Part shown: piece by piece, positions 39,272 to 48,372 of the stretch
Layout of the letters: the number at the start of each line of letters is the position of its first letter
Position numbering within the stretch: the first letter of the stretch is position 1
From: Kofleriaceae bacterium
Lineage (GTDB): Bacteria > Myxococcota_A > Polyangia > Haliangiales > Haliangiaceae
NCBI GenBank assembly: GCA_018057825.1
Contig: JAGPCY010000012.1
Span: forward strand, 124,001 to 188,000
Direction of reading: 5' to 3'
DNA length: 64,000 nt
Made by a program: the position numbers and the translations under genes
Notes under the pieces: model-generated
What the model was told of the DNA's origin: nothing
Database searches by the model: none
What the model saw: the letters and a program-made list of their open reading frames with translations, nothing else

Positions 39272-41425
39272 CTAGCGGCCGCGGCGCTTGCCGACGTCGC
39301 GCTCCCGAGGGCGTGGCGGCAGACCGGTGTGCTGGGTCAAGGCATCGCCCCGTCGGGGCCGGTTCGGGGTCCGCCGCCCCTCGCCGGCGACGGCCACGCC
39401 TTGCGGCTGCCAGCGCGGCACCAGGTGATGCTTGCCGTTGCCGATCAGCTCCGAGCGGCCCATGCGCTCGAGGGCGGCGCGCAACATCGGCCAGTTCGCC
39501 GGGTCGTGATAGCGGAGAAACGCCTTGTGCAGACGGCGGCGCTCGGGGTGCTTGACCGTGACCACCGGCGCCCGGGCCTTGAGCGAGCGCAGCGGGTTGT
39601 AGCCGGTGTGGTACATCGCGGTCGCGGTCGCCATCGGCGACGGCAAGAAGGCCTGGACCTGGTCGGGGCGGAAGCCGTTGGCCTTGAGCCACACCGCGAG
39701 GTTCAGCATGTCCTCGTCGGTCGTGCCGGGGTGGGCGGCGATGAAGTACGGGATCAGGTACTGCTCCTTGCCGGCCTCGGCGCTGGCGCGATCGAACAGC
39801 TCCTTGAACCGGGCGTAGGTGCCGATGCCCGGCTTCATCATGTGCTCGAGGGGACCGGCCTCGGTGTGCTCGGGAGCGATCTTCAGGTAGCCGCCGGTGT
39901 GGTGCTGGGCCAGCTCCTTCACGTAGGCCGGCGACCGCACCGCGAGGTCGTAGCGCAGGCCGCTGGCGATCAGGATCTTCTTCACGCCCGGCAGGGCGCG
40001 GGCCTTGCGGTACAGGGCGATGAGCGGGCCGTGATCGGTCCCCAGGTTCTCGCAGATGTCGGGGAACACGCACGATGGCTTGCGGCAGGCCGCCTCGATC
40101 TCGCGATCTTTGCAGGCCAGCCGCCACATATTGGCGGTCGGTCCGCCGAGGTCGCTGATGATCCCGTGGAAGCCCGGCGTGCGATCGCGCACGGCTTCGA
40201 TCTCGCGGAGGATCGAGGCCTCGCTTCGGTTCTGGATGATGCGGCCCTCGTGCTCGGTGATCGAGCAGAACGAGCAGCCGCCGAAACAGCCGCGGAGGAT
40301 CGTCACCGAGAACCGGATCATCTCGTAGGCCGGCAGCTTGGCGCCGCCGTAGCCAGGGTGAGGCACCCGCTGGTAGGGCAGCTCATAGAGCGCGTCCATC
40401 TCGGCGGTGGTGAGCGGGATGGGCGGCGGGTTGAGCCAGACATCCCGATCGCCGTGGCGCTGCACCAGGGCGCGGGCGTTGCCGGGGTTCGCCTCGTGGT
40501 GGAGCACCCGCGAGGCGTGAGCGTAGAGCACCGGGTCGGCGCGGACCGCCTCGAAGGCCGGCAGGCGGATCGCCTGCTGCTCGCGGGGGACCTTGGGCGG
40601 GCGCGGCCGCAGCGTGACCAGGGGCGCGGGGGTCGCGCCATCGGCGCAGGCCGCGCCGGGCGTGGCCTCGACCATCGCGTAGGGGTCGCTCGGCGGCGCG
40701 ACCGGGCCCGGGCGATCGACCGTCGTCGAGTCGAGCTCGACCATGCCATCGGGCCAGGTCCGGAGCATGAAGCCAGTGCCACGGACGTCGCGGATCGAGG
40801 CGATCGGGGTCCGGGCGGCCAGGCGATGGGCGATCTCGACGATCGCGCGTTCGCCGTTGCCGTAGACCAGGAGGTCTGCGTGGCTGTCGACGAGGATCGA
40901 CCGCCGCACCTGATCGGACCAGTAGTCGTAGTGGGCGATGCGCCGCAGGCTGGCCTCGATGCCGCCGATCACGATCGGGACGTCGCCGAAGGCCTCGCGG
41001 GCGCGCTGGCTGTACACCACCACCGCGCGATCGGGACGCAGCCCGCCGGCGCCATCGGGGGAGTAGGCGTCATCGGAGCGCAGCTTCCGGTCGCTGGTGT
41101 AGCGGTTGACCATCGAGTCCATGTTCCCGGCGGTGATGCCGAAGAACAGGCCGGGCCGCCCCAAGGCGGCGAAGGGCGCCGCCGACCGCCAATCGGGCTG
41201 GGCGATGATGCCGACACGAAAGCCTTGGGCCTCCAGCAGGCGTCCGACGATCGCCATGCCGAAGCTCGGGTGGTCGACGTAGGCGTCGCCCGTCACCAGC
41301 ACCACGTCGCACTGCTCCCACCCGAGGGCATCCATCTCCGCCCGGGACGTCGGCAGAAACGGCGCCGGCCCTAGGCGGTGGGCCCAGAACTTGCGGTAGC
41401 CAAACAGCGGCCGCAGCGCAGACAT
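39272..41425 (-). CDS. ygiQ: YgiQ-family radical SAM protein
   Basis: A 717-residue member of the YgiQ radical SAM family. The N-terminal B12-binding-like region ([16 protein letters not shown]) is followed by the radical SAM cluster [15 protein letters not shown], and by [17 protein letters not shown] long C-terminal part has the family marks [15 protein letters not shown] and [17 protein letters not shown]. The full length is typical of the family. The reaction is unknown. ATG 41425 lies 6 nt after TAGCAT, with no ribosome site. The gene stands alone. Confidence 0.95.
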   Translation of the reverse strand: MSALRPLFGYRKFWAHRLGPAPFLPTSRAEMDALGWEQCDVVLVTGDAYVDHPSFGMAIVGRLLEAQGFRVGIIAQPDWRSAAPFAALGRPGLFFGITAGNMDSMVNRYTSDRKLRSDDAYSPDGAGGLRPDRAVVVYSQRAREAFGDVPIVIGGIEASLRRIAHYDYWSDQVRRSILVDSHADLLVYGNGERAIVEIAHRLAARTPIASIRDVRGTGFMLRTWPDGMVELDSTTVDRPGPVAPPSDPYAMVEATPGAACADGATPAPLVTLRPRPPKVPREQQAIRLPAFEAVRADPVLYAHASRVLHHEANPGNARALVQRHGDRDVWLNPPPIPLTTAEMDALYELPYQRVPHPGYGGAKLPAYEMIRFSVTILRGCFGGCSFCSITEHEGRIIQNRSEASILREIEAVRDRTPGFHGIISDLGGPTANMWRLACKDREIEAACRKPSCVFPDICENLGTDHGPLIALYRKARALPGVKKILIASGLRYDLAVRSPAYVKELAQHHTGGYLKIAPEHTEAGPLEHMMKPGIGTYARFKELFDRASAEAGKEQYLIPYFIAAHPGTTDEDMLNLAVWLKANGFRPDQVQAFLPSPMATATAMYHTGYNPLRSLKARAPVVTVKHPERRRLHKAFLRYHDPANWPMLRAALERMGRSELIGNGKHHLVPRWQPQGVAVAGEGRRTPNRPRRGDALTQHTGLPPRPRERDVGKRRGR

Positions 41426-41471
41426 TGCCGCATGCTACAGCGGATCGGGCGGGAGGCACGCCCCTGCGCCC

Positions 41472-41526
41472 TACGGGGTTCCTACCGCTAGCGATACGGG
41501 GTTCGTGCCGCCGGTACGGGGTTCGT
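41472..41526 (+). repeat. Three TACGGGGTTC repeats left of the transposase relative
   Basis: Copies of TACGGGGTTC at 41472, 41495 and 41515. The last two extend to TACGGGGTTCGT and are 20 bp apart, the first two 23 bp. The inverted form ACGAACCCCGT occurs at 42737-42747 on the far side of the transposase gene. Such short repeats are typical targets of REP-associated transposases. Confidence 0.6.
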
Positions 41527-41693
41527 GCCGCCGTCGCTGCTCCGCCGCGAGGCGAGCGCGCCCCAAAGCCGCCCGAACCGCGCTCTCCCTGCGGTTCACG
41601 AAAGGCCCTCCGTGCCGATTTGGTCCCGCGCAGCCACGCCGCGACGGCGCGAGCCGAGTGGCCCGCGCGACGCCCTGCTGCGATTTCGTTCGG

Positions 41694-42617
41694 TCAGCCG
41701 GCTGGCGCGGGCTCGACCTCGACGTTCGCGAATCGTCTCAGCCAGTAGGTGCCGTACGGGAAGACGGCCCTCGCGCCGCTGAGGAACTTCTGCCGCGCCG
41801 CTCGATAGCGGCTGATGAAGCCTCGCAGGTGCTCGATCGCGCCCTTGCGCGACTCGTGGTTCTTGGCCGCGATCACCGGGTTCAGACGACCGCGCGGCGG
41901 CAGCTGATCCGGCCTGCGACTCCAGGTCTGCGCCAAGACGGCCAACCGGCCCAACACCGAACCGCCGCGTTTTCGCCGTCGCTCGGCCTGGCCGCGTTCG
42001 AACGCGGCCACCCGCTCACGCAGGTTCCCCTTGAACACGGCCGGGTCACCGAGCTTCTCGGGGATCTCGAGGCGCAGCGTGTAGGACGGCGCCATGGGAC
42101 CCTTGGCACGAAAGAAGCCTGCCGGCCGCGCACAGACCAACTCTCTTCCCTCGAGAAGTGCGTCGAGCGTGTTGACGCCTGGCCAGTCGGGCACCGTCTC
42201 GACCAGCTCGTCCTTCACGGGGTTGCACAGGCAGTACACCAGCTTGTCCAGCACATCGTCGGGATCGACCAGGCGCACCAGGCTCGGCGCCCCTGCCTCC
42301 CAGAAGTACCCTCGACGCCCCCACTTGGCGTTCATCGCCCGCGCCACCAGCTTGTGCAGGTACTCGTAGAACTCCACCGCGAAACCGATGGGGTCGTAGA
42401 ACACCAAGTGGTGGTGGTTCGACGCTACGTAGGAGCCCAACAACTGCACGCCTGACCGCTGCACGGCTGACGCCAGCACGTAGAGGAACGTCTCGACCGT
42501 CTCCGGTTCCGGCAGCAGCAGGAACTGCCCTTCCGTGCACTTCCGGGTCAGCATCCAGAAGCACCCCGGCTCGATCTGTCGCGGGTAGACCACGTCGGCG
42601 TGCACTCCACGTCCCAT
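41694..42617 (-). CDS. Y1/REP-associated tyrosine transposase-like protein
   Basis: A 307-residue protein of the IS200-like Y1 group. It has an HUH-type motif in ASNHHHLVFYD and a YCLCNPVKDELV segment that matches the YIxxNPVKAGLV element of RAYT proteins, followed by a long basic C-terminal region. Start ATG 42617; the frame is open further upstream without coding character. Short palindromes and inverted repeats flank the gene on both sides. It is the only transposase-type gene in the window and is not part of a paired IS structure. Confidence 0.82.
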   Translation of the reverse strand: MGRGVHADVVYPRQIEPGCFWMLTRKCTEGQFLLLPEPETVETFLYVLASAVQRSGVQLLGSYVASNHHHLVFYDPIGFAVEFYEYLHKLVARAMNAKWGRRGYFWEAGAPSLVRLVDPDDVLDKLVYCLCNPVKDELVETVPDWPGVNTLDALLEGRELVCARPAGFFRAKGPMAPSYTLRLEIPEKLGDPAVFKGNLRERVAAFERGQAERRRKRGGSVLGRLAVLAQTWSRRPDQLPPRGRLNPVIAAKNHESRKGAIEHLRGFISRYRAARQKFLSGARAVFPYGTYWLRRFANVEVEPAPAG

Positions 42618-42692
42618 GCCAACCGCCGACCTCTGGAGTCTCGCCCACCTGGCGGCCTGCCGAGGGACTGCGCGTCCGGGAGAGTCCGGCAT

Positions 42693-42747
42693 CCGGACGT
42701 TTCGTCCGGCCGGACGGACGGCGCCGGACAAACGAAACGAACCCCGT
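42693..42747. repeat. Hairpin and inverted repeat right of the transposase relative
   Basis: CCGGACG, TTT, CGTCCGG (42693-42709) is a perfect 7-bp hairpin, followed by more CCGGAC repeats. ACGAACCCCGT (42737-42747) is the inverse of the TACGGGGTTCGT copies at 41495-41526. The layout is what one expects of REP elements handled by a RAYT. Confidence 0.55.
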
Positions 42748-42776
42748 TACGTCATCGCGGCCGGCAGGCCGGACAA

Positions 42777-42797
42777 CGCCGCTGCTCCGCAGCGGCG
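42777..42797 (-). terminator. Terminator-like hairpin behind MFS gene
   Basis: CGCCGCTGC, TCC, GCAGCGGCG: a 9-bp perfect stem with a 3-nt loop, 5 nt downstream of the MFS stop on the minus strand. There is no T-run, so a Rho-independent role is uncertain. It also lies at the edge of the transposase-linked repeats. Confidence 0.45.
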
Positions 42798-42802
42798 CCG
42801 AC

Positions 42803-44065
42803 TCAGCGCGGCGTCGCCTGGGCGCGCGGCAGCTCGGCCGGCGCGGCGGCGGCCAGGCGGGCCCGGACCCGGCGCTCGACGGGCCACATGAGGAGCGGCA
42901 TGGCCAGCGCGACGGCGGCCGAGAGGCCGACGACGACGTCGATGTGGACGAGGTGGTGGTCGGCGGCGCTCACCACGATCTGGGCCGCGACGATGGCGCC
43001 GGCCGAGGACGCCAGGTGCTGGACCGCCGACTGTAGCGACATGTACTGCGCCCGCTCGTGAGCCGCCGGCAGCTTCGAGGCCAGGGCCGACAGCGGCACG
43101 CCGCGCAGCGAGGCGGTGCACATGAACAGCGAGAACACGAGCATCACCGGGAGGACCGGCGCCGCCGGCAAGAACCCGATCGCCATGGTCGCCGCGACCA
43201 GCGCGGTGCCCACCGCCGCGACCGGCGTCGAGCCGATGCGGTCGACGGTCGGCCCGGTGACCCGCACGACCGCGAAGCTGGCGATCCCGCCGACCAGGTA
43301 CAGGAACTTGATCTGATCGTCGGCGACCCCGTGGTTGTTCTGCAGGAACGACCGGATGTAGGGCACGATCATGAACACCGAAAAGGTCATCGCGGCGGCC
43401 GCGGCCAGCGTCAAGCGCACGTCGCGCCGGGCCAGCAGGTCGCGGGTCCGCGTCGCCGGGCCCCGAGCCCCGACCAGGTGGCCGCGCAGCGGCGGCAACG
43501 ACCGCCACGCGTAGCCGGTCACACCCAACCCCAGGACCGCCAGCGCGAAGAACGGCGTCCGCCAGTCGCCGAGCTCGGCGGCGTACAGCCCGAGCGGCAC
43601 GCCGACGACCGACGCCACCGAGAACGCAGCCATGACGACGCTCATGGCCGCGCCGCGGCGCGCCGGCGGCACGACGTCGGCCACGATCGCCATCGCCAGC
43701 GAGGTCGCCGGGCCACCGAACGCGCCGGCGATGATCCGCGCCGCCATCATGGTCGGCAGGTCGCGCGCCAGCCCACCCGCGGCGGTCGCCACCACCAGCC
43801 CGAGCATCGCCCAGGTCAGCGCGGTCCGCCGATCGAAGCGGTCGAGGAAGCGCGCACCCGCGATGCCGGCCACCGCCGCCGCCAACGTGTAGCTCCCGCC
43901 GATCAGCCCGAGGCTGGCCTCGGGGAAGCCCAGGGCGCGCGCGAAGTCGCGCCCCAGCGGCATCACCATCACGAAGTCGAGGACGTTGATGAACTGAATG
44001 AGCGCGACCAGCCAGATCACGCGGCGCTCGTCGATCGCCGGTGTTCCGGTCGGGGCGTCAGCCAT
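42803..44065 (-). CDS. Major facilitator superfamily transporter
   Basis: A 420-residue membrane protein with about 12 helices. The MFS loop motif (ARFLDRFDRRTALTW) lies between helices 2 and 3, a helix-5 motif GGPATSLAMAIVADVVPPARRG fits antiporter-type drug or sugar exporters, and a VDRIGS loop occurs in the second half. ATG 44065 follows a CATGAT box by 6 nt. The substrate is not readable; drug efflux or sugar-like permease are both possible. Confidence 0.9.
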   Translation of the reverse strand: MADAPTGTPAIDERRVIWLVALIQFINVLDFVMVMPLGRDFARALGFPEASLGLIGGSYTLAAAVAGIAGARFLDRFDRRTALTWAMLGLVVATAAGGLARDLPTMMAARIIAGAFGGPATSLAMAIVADVVPPARRGAAMSVVMAAFSVASVVGVPLGLYAAELGDWRTPFFALAVLGLGVTGYAWRSLPPLRGHLVGARGPATRTRDLLARRDVRLTLAAAAAMTFSVFMIVPYIRSFLQNNHGVADDQIKFLYLVGGIASFAVVRVTGPTVDRIGSTPVAAVGTALVAATMAIGFLPAAPVLPVMLVFSLFMCTASLRGVPLSALASKLPAAHERAQYMSLQSAVQHLASSAGAIVAAQIVVSAADHHLVHIDVVVGLSAAVALAMPLLMWPVERRVRARLAAAAPAELPRAQATPR

Positions 44066-44188
44066 CGCCCCATCATGGCCGAGGCGCGCGGCCGCGACCA
44101 GGCCATCACCGGGACGGACTGTTCCAGCCCCGCCCCCGAACCGCAGCGGCAGCGTCGTCGACGCCCCGACGAGCACCCCGTTCGTGCG

Positions 44189-45094
44189 CTACGCGTCGCT
44201 CACGTCGGGCTCAGCCCCCGCCGGCAGGCGAAACCCGGCGACGTGAGGGTCGGCCAGGTAGTGGTCGGTCAGGCGCTTCTTCTTCGGCCAGCCCGGCAGG
44301 AGCCGGAGCGGCCAGGTCACCAGTCGAGCCAACCCGCCCAGCGCCTTGCCGCCGTAGGCCTCGATCACCAGGGCCGCCCGCCGCCAGCCGCCGAGCTCCG
44401 CCAGGGGCCGGTCGAGCACGCCGATGCGCCTGAGCCGCAGCTCGGCGCAGCGATTGGCCAGGGCCAGGAACTCCGGCAGGTGCCGCATCACCGGGTGGGG
44501 CGTGCCGTCGGGCAGATTGGTCCGCTTGGCCATGTACCCGGCCAGCTTGCGCACGCCCCACATCGACACCAGCGACAGGCCGAGCAGGCGTCGGCGCAGC
44601 CAGGCCTTGCCGGCGATCGCCTTGGCGGTCTCACGCTCGCCGAACTCGACGTGGCGCTCCTCCTGCTTGACCGCGCGCCGCAGGATCTCGACTGACGGCT
44701 TGTGATCGAGGGTGTCGATCACGCCGTAGAACGCCATCAGCACGAAGCCCTCGCCCTGGGCCATCTCGAGCGCGACGTGCTCGGCCCACGACCCGCCCAT
44801 CATCCCGGTCGACAGGAACCGGACCGCCCAGTGGGCCTCACCCGGCGACAGCCCGAGCGAGGTCATGATGCGCAGGAAGTTGTCGACGTGCTGCATCTCC
44901 TCGAGGGACTGCCGGGCCAGGAAGCGCGCGGCGTTGACGTCGGGGGCGTCGTACAGCCAGTGGCCGACCTGGATGCCGGTCATCTCACCGTAGAGGAACT
45001 GGTTGAACATCCAGCCCAGGAGCTCGCGATCGCGCTCAGGATCGAGCTTGGCGCCGCCGAAGTCGAAGGTCATCTCCTCGCGGGTGAGCAACAT
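44189..45094 (-). CDS. Ferritin-like diiron protein, unknown substrate
   Basis: A 301-residue protein with a ferritin-like four-helix core in the N-terminal two thirds. The two ExxH motifs SLEEMQHVDNF and KQEERHVEFGE would give the diiron ligands, with extra Glu in FLYGEMTG and EHVALEMAQGEG. The last 100 residues are basic (WPKKKRLTDHYLADPHVAGFRLPAG) and of unknown role. ATG 45094 lies 6 nt after TAGCTT, predicting a leaderless mRNA. Oxidase or hydroxylase activity is inferred from the ligands. Confidence 0.82.
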   Translation of the reverse strand: MLLTREEMTFDFGGAKLDPERDRELLGWMFNQFLYGEMTGIQVGHWLYDAPDVNAARFLARQSLEEMQHVDNFLRIMTSLGLSPGEAHWAVRFLSTGMMGGSWAEHVALEMAQGEGFVLMAFYGVIDTLDHKPSVEILRRAVKQEERHVEFGERETAKAIAGKAWLRRRLLGLSLVSMWGVRKLAGYMAKRTNLPDGTPHPVMRHLPEFLALANRCAELRLRRIGVLDRPLAELGGWRRAALVIEAYGGKALGGLARLVTWPLRLLPGWPKKKRLTDHYLADPHVAGFRLPAGAEPDVSDA

Positions 45095-45129
45095 GGAGCG
45101 AAGCTACCCCAGCGGCCGGCCGGCGGCAG

Positions 45130-45639
45130 CTACTTCTGCTCGACGCTGGTGTCGACCTCGATCGCGCCCCGCCGTTCGTCGTCGTCGAGCGGCTGGTAGT
45201 AGGCCTCGGCCCAGGCGAAGGTCGCGTCGTCGACCTCGATCGACAAGGTCGCGCCGCCGGCGTTGCGCGCCGCGACCCGGGCGGCGCGGACCGCGGCCGG
45301 GGCCGACAGGTGGTGGAGCTGGAGCGCCAGGCCGCGCCGCGCGGCCTCGGCGCGCAGGCGAGCGCGCTCGTCGCGCCGGAACAGCCCGAGCTCGATCAGG
45401 CACGGCACGCCGCGCCGCGCCACCTGCTCGGTCACCGTCCAGATCATGGCCTCGCAGCGCTCGACCCGCGGCACCATCCACTCGAGCGACGGCGGCTGCG
45501 GCGCGTCCGGCGTGAACAGCGTGCGCATCCACTCGTCGAGGACCAGGTGGACCGCGCCGTGGGCCGCCGCCCACCGCCGCCCGTAGGTGGTCTTGCCGAC
45601 CCCGACCGGGCCGACCACCGCGTGGACGGTCGCGCTCAC
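45130..45639 (-). CDS. P-loop ATP-binding protein (AAA_33, kinase-like)
   Basis: A 169-residue P-loop protein with Walker A GPVGVGKTTYGRR near residues 9-21, a D/E switch (LVLDEWMRTLF) and an arginine-rich lid (LFRRDERARLRAEAARRG). This is the small kinase-like group that includes zeta-toxin relatives and gluconate/chloramphenicol-type kinases. GTG 45639 overlaps the amidohydrolase stop (GTGA), so it is translated with it. Antitoxin is absent, and the phosphate acceptor is unknown. Confidence 0.83.
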   Translation of the reverse strand: MSATVHAVVGPVGVGKTTYGRRWAAAHGAVHLVLDEWMRTLFTPDAPQPPSLEWMVPRVERCEAMIWTVTEQVARRGVPCLIELGLFRRDERARLRAEAARRGLALQLHHLSAPAAVRAARVAARNAGGATLSIEVDDATFAWAEAYYQPLDDDERRGAIEVDTSVEQK

Positions 45640-46967
45640 GGGCCGACCCGGGCGAACACGGCGCGCGCCGCGGCGGTGGCGGACCGGCTGATCGCGGCCA
45701 CGTCGCCGGTGAGCAAGGTGCGATCGCGCACCACCAGCCGGCCGTCGACCGCGACGTGGCGGACGTCGCTGGACCGGGCGGCATAGACCAGGGCTGACAG
45801 CGGCTGCTCGACCGGGACCACGTGGGGCCCGGTCAGGTCGACGGCGATGACGTCGCCCCGCCGTCCGACCGTGAGGGCGCCGACCTCGTCGGCCAGCCCC
45901 AGGGCCGCCGCGCCGCCCCGGGTCGCCAGCGCCAGAGCCCGAGCGGCCGGCAGCGCACGAGGCCCGCACCGCGGCTTGTGCAGGAGCGCGGCGAGGCGCA
46001 GCTCGAGGAAGCCGTCGAGGTTGTTGTTGCACGGCGCCCCGTCCGCGCCGATCCCGACGTTGATCCCGCGCGCCGACAGCTCGGGGATGCTGGCCACGCC
46101 CGAGGCCAGCTTCAGGTTCGAGCTCGGGCAGTGCAAGACGTGGGTGCCCGTGGCCGCCAGGAGCTCGACCTCGGCGTCGTCGAGGTGGATGCAGTGCGCG
46201 ATGCCGGTGCGCGGCCCGAGCAGGCCGAGGTCGTGGAGCGCCGCCAGGTTGCGCTTGCCGTAGCGCGCGGTGACCGCCGCGATCTCGCCGCGGTTCTCGC
46301 TGGCGTGGGTGTGGATGCCCAGGCCGCGGGCCGCCGCGCGCCGGCCGACCTCGGTCAGGAGCTCGTCGGTGCACGACAGGACGAACCGCGGCGCGTAGGC
46401 GTAGCGCAGGCGGCCGCCGGCGGCGCCGTGCCAGCGGTCGGCCAGGGCGTCGGACTCGGCCAGGGACGCCGCGGTCGACTCGCGCAGCCCCGGCGGGATC
46501 GCCGGATCGGGCGCGTCCATCATGGCCTTGCCGATCGTGGCGCGGATGCCGAGACGTTCGGCGGCGGCGAACACCGCGTCGGTGTGGTGAACCGTGGCCA
46601 TGTCGAGGATCGAGGTCGTGCCCCCCAGGAGCAGCTCGGCGATCGCCAGCTCGGCGGCGGCGGTCAGCTCCCCGGCGGTCAGCGCGCCCTCGTAGGGCCA
46701 CACGACCTCGTGCAACCAATCGAGCAGCTCGCGATCGTCGGCCCGACCGCGCGCCAGGGTCTGGCAGGTGTGGACGTGCGCCTGCACCAGCCCGGGCATG
46801 ACCACACACCCGGTGGCGTCGACGATCGTGTAGTCGTGGCCGGCCGGGGTGTAGCTGCCGCCGACCGCGGCGATGACGCCGTCGGCGATCGCCAGATCGC
46901 CGGTCACGACCCGGTGGTGGTCGTCGACGGTGACGATGGTCCCGCCGCGGAAGATGAGTTCGCCCAT
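45636..46967 (-). CDS. SAH/5'-deoxyadenosine deaminase-like amidohydrolase
   Basis: A 443-residue metal-dependent hydrolase of the TRZ/ATZ/MtaD family. Visible: the metal-binding HxH motif (GLVQAHVHTCQTL), HASENRGE, TGIAHCIHLDD, and the family loop GADGAPCNNNLD, where Cys takes the place of the more usual Ser. The likely reaction is deamination of an adenosine-like compound such as S-adenosylhomocysteine. ATG 46967 follows TAGTGT by 7 nt, with no ribosome site. The stop overlaps the P-loop protein. Confidence 0.88.
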   Translation of the reverse strand: MGELIFRGGTIVTVDDHHRVVTGDLAIADGVIAAVGGSYTPAGHDYTIVDATGCVVMPGLVQAHVHTCQTLARGRADDRELLDWLHEVVWPYEGALTAGELTAAAELAIAELLLGGTTSILDMATVHHTDAVFAAAERLGIRATIGKAMMDAPDPAIPPGLRESTAASLAESDALADRWHGAAGGRLRYAYAPRFVLSCTDELLTEVGRRAAARGLGIHTHASENRGEIAAVTARYGKRNLAALHDLGLLGPRTGIAHCIHLDDAEVELLAATGTHVLHCPSSNLKLASGVASIPELSARGINVGIGADGAPCNNNLDGFLELRLAALLHKPRCGPRALPAARALALATRGGAAALGLADEVGALTVGRRGDVIAVDLTGPHVVPVEQPLSALVYAARSSDVRHVAVDGRLVVRDRTLLTGDVAAISRSATAAARAVFARVGP

Positions 46968-47078
46968 CGCCGCCACACTACCGCCGGGGCCGGGCGCTGG
47001 GAAGCCGGGGCCGTGACCGCGGTCGCGCCACCCCGACCGAGGTTGCTCGCGACCGACGGCGAGGCGTAGCTTCGGGGC

Positions 47079-48362
47079 ATGCGCCGCCTGCCCTTCGCCC
47101 TGGCCGCCGCCCTGGCCGCCTGCTCGTTCAACCCGACCGGCTCGGGTGGACCGGTCGACGCCGCGGTGGTCGACGGCCCGGTCGACGCCCCCGACGCCGG
47201 GATCGACGCGTGTGTCCCCGCACCGGGTGGCGAGCGGTGCAACGGCGTCGACGACGACTGCGACGGCGACGTCGACGAGGACTTCCCGACCCTGGGCGAC
47301 GCCTGCGACGGCGCCGACCTCGACCAGTGCGCCGACGACGTGGTGGTGTGCGCCGGCGACGGCACCGGCCCGACCTGCGGCGGCGCCAACCCCGACGACG
47401 ATCTCGAGCGGTGTAACGCCGGCGACGACGACTGCGACGGCGCCACCGACGAGGGCTTCGTCGGCCTGGGCACCGCCTGCGACGGCGCCGACGTCGATCA
47501 GTGTCCCGAGGGCACGGTCGCCTGCACGCCCGACGGCACGGCGACCGCGTGCTCCGACGCCACCGGCGACAGCGTCGAGGTGTGCAACGGCGGCGACGAC
47601 GACTGCGACGGCACGCCCGACGATGGCTTCATGCTCGGGGTCACCTGCGACGGCCCCGACACCGATCAGTGCCCCGAGGGCCAGGTGGTGTGCGACGGCG
47701 GCGGCGGCACGACCTGCTCGGACGCCACCGGCAACAACCTCGAAGCCTGCGACGCGCTCGACAACGACTGCGACGGCTCCACCGACGAGGGCTTCGACCT
47801 GACCAGCGACGTCGCCAACTGCGGCCAGTGTGGCCGCACCTGCCTGAACAGCCATGGCACGACCACCTGCGCCGCCAGCACCTGCGCGCCGACCTGCGCC
47901 GCCGGCGCCCGTGACTGCGACGGGGATCCGGTCGACGGCTGCGAGCTGTTCGACACCAACCCGCTGTGCACCGGCGCGCTCACCGATCTGGGCTTCGTCA
48001 ACGGCGACTCCGCCAGCACGCCGATCAGCCGCACCGGCAGCGGCGAGGCCCACTTCACGATCGCGGTCCGGGAGACCGTGTCGGGCGGCGGCGGCGACCT
48101 GCGCGCGGTCGTCACCCTGACCAGCGCCACCGGCACGAACTACGACCTCGACGTCCGGTGCTCCAGCTGCGGCGCCACGGCGGTGTCGTCGAACTCGGCG
48201 ACCGGCATCGACACCGTCACCGTCGAGCGCAACGACGCCATGGGCGTCAGCACCTACGACCTGATCATCAGCGTCCGCTGGACCGCCATGACCGCATGCG
48301 GCGACTGGACCCTGACCGTCGCGGGCAACCTCGGGACCGCCCCGCAGCTCGTGTGCCCGTAG
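47079..48362 (+). CDS. MopE-type Cys/Asp-repeat lipoprotein
   Basis: A 427-residue surface lipoprotein (lipobox LAAC). Five degenerate repeats (CNGVDDDCDGDVDE, CNAGDDDCDGATDEGF, and further copies) are the MopE metal-binding motif (PF11617). An unrelated Cys-rich part (TCAASTCAPTCAAGARDCDG) follows, then a C-terminal beta-sandwich domain of about 110 residues (SGSGEAHFTIAVRETVSGGGGDL) of the kind that ends many myxobacterial surface proteins. The Asp-rich loops would bind Ca2+ or other cations. ATG 47079 follows TAGCTT by 6 nt. Confidence 0.88.
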   Translation: MRRLPFALAAALAACSFNPTGSGGPVDAAVVDGPVDAPDAGIDACVPAPGGERCNGVDDDCDGDVDEDFPTLGDACDGADLDQCADDVVVCAGDGTGPTCGGANPDDDLERCNAGDDDCDGATDEGFVGLGTACDGADVDQCPEGTVACTPDGTATACSDATGDSVEVCNGGDDDCDGTPDDGFMLGVTCDGPDTDQCPEGQVVCDGGGGTTCSDATGNNLEACDALDNDCDGSTDEGFDLTSDVANCGQCGRTCLNSHGTTTCAASTCAPTCAAGARDCDGDPVDGCELFDTNPLCTGALTDLGFVNGDSASTPISRTGSGEAHFTIAVRETVSGGGGDLRAVVTLTSATGTNYDLDVRCSSCGATAVSSNSATGIDTVTVERNDAMGVSTYDLIISVRWTAMTACGDWTLTVAGNLGTAPQLVCP

Positions 48363-48372
48363 CCGCCCGCGC

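Noticed and set aside
45130-45639. Zeta-toxin/antitoxin pair from the P-loop protein
   Set aside because: The neighbouring gene is an amidohydrolase with full motifs, not an antitoxin; the P-loop protein fits general small kinases equally well.
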